Origin: Candidatus Scatousia excrementipullorum
GTDB lineage: Bacteria > Cyanobacteriota > Vampirovibrionia > Gastranaerophilales > Gastranaerophilaceae
NCBI GenBank assembly: GCA_017694215.1
Contig: JADIND010000203.1
Coordinates: forward strand, 1-6,962
Length of the DNA: 6,962 nt
Reading direction: 5' to 3'
Within the stretch, counting starts at the first letter, position 1; every line of letters starts with the position of its first letter. Both the position numbers and the translations under genes were made by a program. Below the pieces are notes generated by a model that saw nothing but the letters and a program-made list of their open reading frames with translations, was not told the DNA's origin and did not search any database. Below, piece after piece: positions 1 to 4,599 of the stretch.

Positions 1-22
1 CTTACAAGGGAGGCATTATATT

Positions 23-47
23 CCCTCGCCCCTTTTTTGGGAGAGGG
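23..47. repeat. CCCTCGCCC / GGGAGAGGG imperfect hairpin
   Basis: CCCTCGCCC (23-31) faces GGGAGAGGG (39-47) across a CTTTTTT loop, with one mismatch in nine positions. The right arm continues into GTTAGGGTGAGGGG. The related element at 4275-4295 has a perfect stem. From general knowledge, hairpins of the CCCTCTCCC...GGGAGAGGGTTAGGGTGAGGG type are scattered in intergenic DNA of many unrelated bacteria; this identification is from memory. Confidence 0.7.
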
Positions 48-84
48 TTAGGGTGAGGGGCGGACTGGATAAAAAGAACAGTAG

Positions 85-112
85 GTTGTGGTAAATTTTA
101 ATTTACCACAAC
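85..112. repeat. Perfect 12-bp inverted repeat
   Basis: GTTGTGGTAAAT (85-96) is followed by a TTTA loop (97-100) and by its exact reverse complement ATTTACCACAAC (101-112). The 3' side runs into AAAAA, so on the minus strand a T-run precedes the hairpin rather than following it, and on the plus strand no T-run follows. It therefore does not fit a canonical intrinsic terminator in either direction. It has no equivalent in copy B. Confidence 0.75.
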
Positions 113-123
113 AAAAATGTTTC

Positions 124-169
124 GGTAATCAGAGATTACCAAAACCTACATTACTAAAAAGGCTCAACT
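124..169. repeat. Hairpin plus exact 37-base repeat block, copy A
   Basis: GGTAATC (124-130), AGA, GATTACC (134-140) forms a 7-bp stem with a 3-base loop. The block 133-169 is identical base for base to 4366-4402. It starts inside the hairpin at AGATTACC and ends with GGCTCAACT. An exact match of this length between two non-coding regions about 4.2 kb apart is well beyond chance. Confidence 0.9.
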
Positions 170-265
170 GATTTTTTCTTACACTTTCAGGATGACATGA
201 TGATTGTGATTGCTGCTCAAACCCGCAGTGACAGAATACCGAAAACCCTTCAAAATTGAATATTG

Positions 266-652
266 TTACGGTTTAGGGGTTGATGGTGTTTTTTTCGGTT
301 TAAAAAACTTTGTCAGCTTTGCTAAAAGATTTTTTAACGGTTTAGTTTTGTATAGTTTGTATCCACCGAAAATCAAAAGTCCACCCGCCAGCGTTCCGAA
401 CAAAACTTTTTTCCAGAGCGGATTTTTTGACTGCAAATCTTCTTTTTCCGGATTTACAAAATGGTCTTTTGATGGCTGTTTTAACTTGCTTGTATCAACA
501 TCGGACATTTCAGGCAAAGGAAGCTGCTGAAAATAAGAAGGATTACCGATATAACGGGGTTTTGCTCCGACAATAAACGATGCCGCATCAAAATCTATAA
601 TCCCTTCACGTGCAAGATTATCAAGATTATTCACTAGTCCCGGTGACAACAT
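266..652 (-). CDS. Hypothetical single-pass membrane protein (128 aa)
   Basis: I do not recognise a named family. Residues 1-80 are polar and predicted soluble, opening with a short SPGLVNNLDNLAREGIIDFD segment. A hydrophobic, glycine-rich stretch at about 82-101 (VLFGTLAGGLLIFGGYKLY) can span the membrane once. The last 27 residues are strongly basic, rich in Lys and Pro, ending TPSTPKP. There is no N-terminal signal peptide. The positive tail after the single segment suggests an outside N-terminus, by the positive-inside rule, but this is inference. The start is supported by GGAG at 661-664 on the minus strand, 8 bases upstream of ATG. It is transcribed divergently from the glycosyltransferase gene. 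The stop is TAA at 266-268. Confidence 0.8.
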   Translation of the reverse strand: MLSPGLVNNLDNLAREGIIDFDAASFIVGAKPRYIGNPSYFQQLPLPEMSDVDTSKLKQPSKDHFVNPEKEDLQSKNPLWKKVLFGTLAGGLLIFGGYKLYKTKPLKNLLAKLTKFFKPKKTPSTPKP

Positions 653-759
653 AACAATTTCTCCAGCCTTTTACACATGTATATAAAGTTTTTTAAAACT
701 TATAAATTGCTTTTTATATGTTTATTTGTTACATTTTATTAATATAAAGAGAGGGGATT
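653..759. promoter_or_regulatory. Divergent control region between two membrane-protein genes
   Basis: A 107-base, very AT-rich gap between the start codons at 652 (minus) and 760 (plus), so it should hold promoters for both. It includes a 16-base dyad, AAGTTTTTTAAAACTT (686-701; 7-bp arms, TT centre), placed near where the minus-strand promoter should lie. The dyad could be an operator, but in DNA this AT-rich it could arise by chance. Confidence 0.6.
707..735 (+). promoter_or_regulatory. Candidate extended -10 promoter for the glycosyltransferase gene
   Basis: TTGCTT (707-712; 3 of 6 to the -35 consensus) is separated by 17 bases from TACATT (730-735; 4 of 6 to TATAAT). A TG dinucleotide one base upstream of the -10 (727-728) makes it an extended -10. 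Transcription would begin near 742, giving a leader of about 18 bases carrying the purine-rich ribosome site GAGAGGGG-like tract at 749-756. This is a pattern match only. Confidence 0.35.
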
Positions 760-2403
760 ATGAGAGATTTTTATTTGAAACATAAACCGCTTATTATGCT
801 GTGGCTTTTATGCATAATTGCTTTGATAATTTTTACCGGTCATTACACAAATCTGCTTTTTGATGTCGGCAGAGAGGTTTATTATCCCGAAAGAATTCTT
901 GAGGGAAAAGTTCTTTATAAGGATTTATTTGTTATTTACGGACCTTTTTCTTATCTTTGGAATGCTCTTTTGTATAAAATCTTTTCAGTTAATCTCGGTA
1001 CTCTTTATTTTTCCGGTGCGGTCTGCTCTGTCGGAATCGTCAGCGGAATTTATCTCATTGCAAAAAAGTTTTTGAATACATCATTAAGTTTTGCGATTGC
1101 TTTTTTTACCGTTGCGACAGGAGTGTGCTCCGTTAATCTTTTTAATTTTACGTTCCCGTACAGTCAGGCAATGCTTTACGGGACTTTGAGCTTTTTGTAT
1201 TCACTTTATTTTCTTATCAAATATAAAGAAAGCGGATGTACAAAATTTTTCTATCTTTCAGCATTTCTCGCCGGACTTGCGGCTGCAAACAAGTATGAAT
1301 TTGTAATTTATGCAGGTGTGCTGTTTGTTGCGGCTCTTTTTACAAGAAACAAAACCGTTATTTTGAATTTTATAACAACATTTCTTGCAATTCCTGTCAT
1401 ATGTTTCGGAATACTTTTTTTGCAAGGGTTAAGATTAGACCACTTAATTCAGGCAGCACACGAAATAAGTAACCTGATGAATGCCGAAACTCTCAAATAT
1501 TTTTACCTGACGCAGGGTGTATTTTTTAATCCGAACGCTTTGCCGGTGTGGGGAATTAGTATTCTTAAAACAGGTATTCCTTTTGCCGCAATACTTTTAA
1601 GCTACGGCATTTATGATAAAAATAAGGTTCTTTCTGTTACGCTTATGACTTTATGCTTGATTACCGCATATTTTCTGTGCAATCCTGCTGTTTTTGTATT
1701 TTTAATACCGCTGCTGGTAATTGTTTCAATCTGCTGTATAAAAAAATTTAATGGAAATATAAATCTCTTATTATTAATATTATCGGCACTTGCGGTAAGC
1801 TTGAAATCCTTCTGGGGGTTGACTCCGATGAATTACGGAAACTATTATGTTTCAATAATCCTGATTGCGTTTTTCGGGATATTCTTTCTGCTTATTGATA
1901 AGAAATATCAAAATCCAACGGCTGTATTTATCGTTGTCATCGGTTTATGTTTTTTCAATTCCAATATTTATCAAAGAGTATACTTGACAGGAAAAATCTC
2001 CTCGCCGCACGGAACGATTTACACTTTTGAAAATCAGGCACAGAGTGCAAATGAAGTTCTGTCGGAGTTAAACAACTACGAACAGGGTGTACGGGCATTT
2101 ATTTATCCGGAAGGTTTGCTATTGAATTTTCTATCAAAAAATAATATTAAATCCGACGATTACTATAATTCTCTTTTGCCTCTTTATGAAGAATCCATGG
2201 GTGAGCGGAAATTTACTGAAAACCTGAATAAAGCAAAACCCGAACTTGTTATATTTAATAATCAAAGTACAAAAGATTATTATTATAACTACATTTGTAC
2301 GGATTACGCATTGAACTTTTATTCCGCCGTACAAAAAGACTATGAAAAAATTAATTACATAAAAGGCGAAACTTCTTACATGATATATCAGCGTAAGAAA
2401 TAG
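760..2403 (+). CDS. Polytopic glycosyltransferase, GT-C fold, family 39-like
   Basis: Probably transfers a sugar from a lipid-phosphate donor on the outer face of the membrane, as GT39/ArnT-type enzymes do; donor and acceptor cannot be told. The 547 residues start with a membrane segment at about 10-27, followed by a loop with FDVGRE (Asp35) and EGKVLYKD (48-55). An acidic residue in this first loop and a G-x-VLY-x-D motif are typical of the family, and Asp35 is the likely catalytic candidate. About ten more hydrophobic segments follow, near 83-105, 107-127, 133-155, 163-194 (probably two), 200-224, 269-285, 289-327 (two), 334-353, 361-379 and 386-405. Residues from about 410 form a soluble C-terminal domain, including KPELVIFNN near 493. 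The start follows a GAGGGG tract at 751-756. metG begins 42 bases after the stop. It could instead be a related O-antigen or cell-wall polymer GT-C enzyme. Confidence 0.75.
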   Translation: MRDFYLKHKPLIMLWLLCIIALIIFTGHYTNLLFDVGREVYYPERILEGKVLYKDLFVIYGPFSYLWNALLYKIFSVNLGTLYFSGAVCSVGIVSGIYLIAKKFLNTSLSFAIAFFTVATGVCSVNLFNFTFPYSQAMLYGTLSFLYSLYFLIKYKESGCTKFFYLSAFLAGLAAANKYEFVIYAGVLFVAALFTRNKTVILNFITTFLAIPVICFGILFLQGLRLDHLIQAAHEISNLMNAETLKYFYLTQGVFFNPNALPVWGISILKTGIPFAAILLSYGIYDKNKVLSVTLMTLCLITAYFLCNPAVFVFLIPLLVIVSICCIKKFNGNINLLLLILSALAVSLKSFWGLTPMNYGNYYVSIILIAFFGIFFLLIDKKYQNPTAVFIVVIGLCFFNSNIYQRVYLTGKISSPHGTIYTFENQAQSANEVLSELNNYEQGVRAFIYPEGLLLNFLSKNNIKSDDYYNSLLPLYEESMGERKFTENLNKAKPELVIFNNQSTKDYYYNYICTDYALNFYSAVQKDYEKINYIKGETSYMIYQRKK

Positions 2404-2432
2404 TTTTTATGATAAAATTTTTGTATAAAGAA

Positions 2433-2437
2433 AGAGG
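2433..2437 (+). promoter_or_regulatory. Ribosome binding site of metG
   Basis: AGAGG lies 8 bases upstream of the ATG at 2446 and supports that start. The 42-base gap before metG also holds TATGAT (2408-2413), a fair -10 box, but no matching -35 was found at the usual spacing. A separate metG promoter is therefore possible but not shown. Confidence 0.6.
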
Positions 2438-2445
2438 AAATAAGA

Positions 2446-4020
2446 ATGGACAGATATTATATAACAACGGCTATTGATTATGTAAACGGGGCTCCGCACA
2501 TCGGACATGCTTACGAAAAGATTTTAACTGATATTATCGCAAGACACTATTCACAGAGAACAGACGATATGTACTTTTTGACAGGTACTGATGAACACGG
2601 TATAAAAATTCAAAAAACGGCAGCCTCAAAAGGAATTACCCCGAAAGAACTCTGCGACGAAAACGCTCAAAAATTCAAAGATGCCTGGAAGGCCCTTGAC
2701 ATTAACTACAACAAATTTATAAGAACAACGGATGAAGAACACGAAAAAACCGTTCAAAAAATATTCAAAAAACTTGTTGAAAAAGGCGACATTTATAAAC
2801 ATTCATATGAAGGTCTTTACTGCTCGGGCTGTGAATGTTTCCTTAACCCGAAAGATTTAACCGAAGACGGACTTTGTCCTGATCATATGAAAAAACCGGA
2901 TGTTGTAAAAGAAGAAAACTACTTCTTCAAACTATCAAAATACAAAGATGCAATAATTAAACACATCAAAGATAACCCTGATTTTATAGTTCCGTCATTC
3001 AGAGCAAACGAAGTATTAAACCAGCTGGAAGATATTCAGGACATTTCAGTTTCCAGAGCAAAAACAAATGTTCAATGGGGTATCGATGTTCTTGATGATC
3101 CTGAACAATCAATTTACGTATGGATTGATGCTCTGTCAAATTACATAACAGCTATCGGATACGATACGGAAAATCCGTCCGATGCATTCAAAAAATACTG
3201 GCCTGTGGATGTTCATGTTATAGGAAAAGATATTTTGAAATTCCACAGTATTTACTGGCCTGCATTTTTGCTCGCACTGGAACTTCCTTTGCCTAAACAT
3301 ATTTTTGCACACGGCTGGATTACCATAGACGAAACAAAAATGTCAAAATCTCTCGGCAACGTAATTTCACCTACATCTGTTCTGGAAACGTTTGAACTGA
3401 AAGAACCCGATGCGTTCAGATATTATATGGCAACATCAGCACCTTGCGGGCGTGACGGAAACTATTCCGATGAAGATTTTAAAGAAAAAGTTAATGCACA
3501 CCTTGCAAACAGCATGGGCAACCTTTTGAACAGAACCCTTTCAATGCTTGTAAAATACTTTGACGGTGTTGTACAGCCTAAAAATTACGAACTTGTTTCA
3601 GGTTCAAAAGAGCTTGTGAAAAAAGCACTCGGAACCGTCAAGATTGTAGAAAACCACTTTAACCATTTTGAAATAGCGGAAGCCGCACAGGAAATTATGA
3701 CTGTTGTTGATATGACAAACAAATTCGTTACGGACAACGCACCGTGGACACTCGCTAAAGAAGAAAAAATGGCTGAATGCGGACAGGTTCTGACGACCGT
3801 TCTGGAAGTTATGTGTATAGTAACTGCCTTGATTTATCCGTATTGCCCGAATATTGCAAAATCCATGGCAAAACAATTATCGTTTGATTTAAGCATTAAA
3901 TTAGATGATTTAACAGATGAAAACATCAAAGAAGGTAAACTTCTCACAAAAGAAGAAATAACACCTGTATTTTTGCGTGTAGACTCCGAGCTTGCCGACA
4001 AATCCGCAAAAGGAAAATAA
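2446..4020 (+). CDS. metG: Methionyl-tRNA synthetase
   Basis: Class I aminoacyl-tRNA synthetase that charges tRNA-Met with methionine, using ATP, in the cytoplasm; it supplies both initiation and elongation and is essential. The Rossmann catalytic core opens with YYITTAIDYVNGAPHIGHAY, in which the HIGH signature is at residues 18-21. The KMSKS loop is at 298-302. The connective insert has a single zinc knuckle, C126-x2-C129...C144-x2-H147, matching the Cys3-His arrangement known for the Thermus-type enzyme. The helical anticodon-binding domain carries NAPW (431-434); its Trp434 is in the position of the conserved tryptophan that stacks on the CAU anticodon. At 524 residues it is a complete short form, lacking the C-terminal tRNA-binding/dimerisation extension of the longer enzymes. 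The start is supported by AGAGG eight bases upstream. All key residues are intact. Confidence 0.97.
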   Translation: MDRYYITTAIDYVNGAPHIGHAYEKILTDIIARHYSQRTDDMYFLTGTDEHGIKIQKTAASKGITPKELCDENAQKFKDAWKALDINYNKFIRTTDEEHEKTVQKIFKKLVEKGDIYKHSYEGLYCSGCECFLNPKDLTEDGLCPDHMKKPDVVKEENYFFKLSKYKDAIIKHIKDNPDFIVPSFRANEVLNQLEDIQDISVSRAKTNVQWGIDVLDDPEQSIYVWIDALSNYITAIGYDTENPSDAFKKYWPVDVHVIGKDILKFHSIYWPAFLLALELPLPKHIFAHGWITIDETKMSKSLGNVISPTSVLETFELKEPDAFRYYMATSAPCGRDGNYSDEDFKEKVNAHLANSMGNLLNRTLSMLVKYFDGVVQPKNYELVSGSKELVKKALGTVKIVENHFNHFEIAEAAQEIMTVVDMTNKFVTDNAPWTLAKEEKMAECGQVLTTVLEVMCIVTALIYPYCPNIAKSMAKQLSFDLSIKLDDLTDENIKEGKLLTKEEITPVFLRVDSELADKSAKGK

Positions 4021-4040
4021 TTTAAGATGATAATCATATG

Positions 4041-4089
4041 AAGGGGCGGACAGGATAAACCAAGGCGGTAAAACCCGGGCCCCTTTTTA
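4041..4089 (+). terminator. Possible intrinsic terminator after metG
   Basis: AAGGGGC (4041-4047) is complementary to GCCCCTT (4079-4085), which runs straight into a T-tract (4084-4088). It starts 20 bases after the metG stop. The 31-base spacer is long for a terminator loop and has no strong inner stem. The left arm also contains a second copy of the GGGGCGGACWGGATAAA module (4043-4059, one mismatch to 57-73), so the pairing may be incidental to the repeat. Confidence 0.35.
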
Positions 4090-4118
4090 AATGTGAAGAA
4101 AAGGGGGATTTTTTTCTT

Positions 4119-4221
4119 GTCATTCTGAAACGTTAACCGCTGCGGTTCACGGAAATTACGACTGTTCAGAATCTCTTTTTCTATACCGGTTGTAAGATCC
4201 TGAAATAAGTTCAGGATGACA
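4119..4221. repeat. Nested hairpin repeat element (CATTCTGAA...TTCAGGATGAC type)
   Basis: Two adjacent structures are visible. ATTCTGAA (4122-4129) pairs with TTCAGAAT (4165-4172) and encloses a small AACCG/CGGTT hairpin (4135-4147). Then ATCCTGAA (4197-4204) pairs with TTCAGGAT (4210-4217) across a 5-base loop. Translated on the minus strand, this element gives VILNLFQDL, a string I know as a recurring spurious protein segment in annotations of many bacteria and a mark of a dispersed repeat. A degenerate trace, TTCAGGATGACA, is at 186-197. Confidence 0.7.
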
Positions 4222-4239
4222 GGATGCTGCGGTAATGCG

Positions 4240-4261
4240 ATTGCGGGTCGGAGCCCGCAAT
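4240..4261. repeat. ATTGCGGG / CCCGCAAT hairpin
   Basis: ATTGCGGG (4240-4247), loop TCGGAG, CCCGCAAT (4254-4261): a perfect 8-bp stem. It directly follows the TTCAGGATGAC element and directly precedes mosaic copy B, and is GC-rich against its surroundings. A degenerate trace (ATTGCTGCTCAAACCCGCAGTGAC) appears to lie at 209-232 in copy A's neighbourhood. Confidence 0.7.
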
Positions 4262-4274
4262 GACGCATAATATT

Positions 4275-4295
4275 CCCTCTCCCTACGGGAGAGGG
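4275..4295. repeat. Perfect CCCTCTCCC / GGGAGAGGG hairpin
   Basis: CCCTCTCCC (4275-4283), loop TAC, GGGAGAGGG (4287-4295): nine perfect pairs, all but two of them G-C. The 3' arm is followed by TTAGGGAGAGGGGG, a purine tract like that after the copy-A hairpin. No T-run follows on either strand, so a terminator role is not obvious. Confidence 0.8.
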
Positions 4296-4357
4296 TTAGG
4301 GAGAGGGGGCAGACTAAATATAATTGCCTTACCAATGAAAGTGTTTAGTAGTTTTCT

Positions 4358-4402
4358 GTAATCTCAGATTACCAAAACCTACATTACTAAAAAGGCTCAA
4401 CT
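4358..4402. repeat. Hairpin plus exact 37-base repeat block, copy B
   Basis: GTAATC (4358-4363), TCA, GATTAC (4367-4372) forms a 6-bp stem. The block 4366-4402 is identical to 133-169. Compared with copy A, the left arm and loop bases differ (AGA against TCA), yet the stem is kept except for its outermost pair. Confidence 0.9.
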
Positions 4403-4460
4403 AATTTTTCTACGCTTACAGGCTGATATGGAGCAGTGCCTGTACGATTGCGGAGTATCG

Positions 4461-4484
4461 AAAAACCCTCCGGCACTTCGTGCC
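4461..4484 (-). terminator. Possible weak terminator for the HNH-protein gene
   Basis: GGCAC (4472-4476), loop TTC, GTGCC (4480-4484) is a 5-bp hairpin. Read on the minus strand it is followed by GGAGGG and then five T residues (4461-4465). It sits about 115 bases past the stop codon of the minus-strand gene. The six-base gap between stem and T-run makes it poor as an intrinsic terminator. Confidence 0.2.
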
Positions 4485-4599
4485 TCCTCGCCTTCACTTC
4501 CGGAAGCAGGGTCACAAGGCTCACTGCGTTCGCCTGTTCCCTTTGCTCCTTACAAGGGAATGTTTAATGCACATCACCTGTTATGACGGTTTGGCGAAA

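Larger units (their letters stand above)
18..250. repeat. Mosaic intergenic repeat, copy A
   Basis: Modules in order: CCCTC/GAGGG hairpin (23-47) with a GTTAGGGTGAGGGG tail (47-60); GGGGCGGACTGGATAAA (57-73); a perfect hairpin found only in this copy (85-112); hairpin plus exact 37-base block (124-169); a segment containing TTCAGGATGACA (186-197); and ACCGAAAACCCT (238-249). Copy B at 4268-4470 shows the same order and orientation: hairpin, GGGCAGACTAAATA, GTAATC/GATTAC hairpin, the 37-base block, then ATCGAAAAACCCT. Similarity between the blocks is partial, so the copies have diverged or were assembled from separate elements. No terminal inverted repeats or target-site duplications were identified. 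Confidence 0.75.
1..265. other. Gene-free stretch with hairpins and mosaic repeats
   Basis: No convincing gene is seen here. The stretch begins with CTTACAAGGGA (1-11), which recurs at 4550-4560. It then contains a CCCTC/GAGGG hairpin, a perfect 12-bp hairpin, a GGTAATC/GATTACC hairpin joined to an exact 37-base block repeated near 4366, and a degenerate TTCAGGATGACA-type segment. It lies downstream of the stop codon of the minus-strand gene at 266-652. An open frame running from about 210 to 530 on the plus strand overlaps that gene antisense, is rich in Phe and Ser, and is not credible. Confidence 0.8.
4268..4470. repeat. Mosaic intergenic repeat, copy B
   Basis: Direct (same-orientation) counterpart of the copy at 18-250. 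Modules: CCCTCTCCC/GGGAGAGGG hairpin with GTTAGGGAGAGGGGG tail; a GGGCAGACTAAATA segment; GTAATC/GATTAC hairpin and exact 37-base block (4358-4402); a diverged segment with AATTTTTCTACGCTTACAGG; and ATCGAAAAACCCT (4456-4468). It lacks the 12-bp hairpin seen in copy A. The two copies bracket the three genes from 266 to 4020. Confidence 0.75.
4021..4599. other. 579-base gene-free region between convergent genes
   Basis: Lies between the stop codons of metG (plus) and the HNH-protein gene (minus). In order it holds: a possible metG terminator; a nested hairpin element of the CATTCTGAA...TTCAGGATGAC kind; the mosaic repeat copy B; a GGCAC/GTGCC hairpin; the palindrome CTTCCGGAAG (4497-4506); and CTTACAAGGGA (4550-4560), also found at the start of the window. 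Open frames in it, at 3834-4268 minus and 4480-4701 plus, are made of repeat DNA and overlap real genes antisense, so none is called. Confidence 0.8.

Noticed and set aside
210..530. 106-codon plus-strand open frame
   Set aside because: Antisense to the better supported gene at 266-652 and begins inside the mosaic repeat; composition is Phe/Ser-rich as expected for a shadow frame.
4119..4261. tRNA or structured small RNA suggested by several stems
   Set aside because: The stems do not make a tRNA cloverleaf (no acceptor stem, TTC loop or anticodon arm of right size), and the sequence matches a dispersed repeat type better.
3834..4268. 144-codon minus-strand open frame
   Set aside because: It overlaps the 3' end of metG antisense and its remainder is translated repeat DNA (VILNLFQDL and GLRPAIA-like strings), a known source of spurious proteins.
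124..4402. CRISPR-like repeats
   Set aside because: Only two copies of the 37-base block, about 4.2 kb apart with genes between them, and no regular spacers or cas genes.
18..4470. Composite transposon or genomic island with the mosaic repeats as ends
   Set aside because: No transposase, integrase or target-site duplication is seen, and the enclosed metG is a housekeeping gene; the direct repeats are better read as dispersed intergenic elements.
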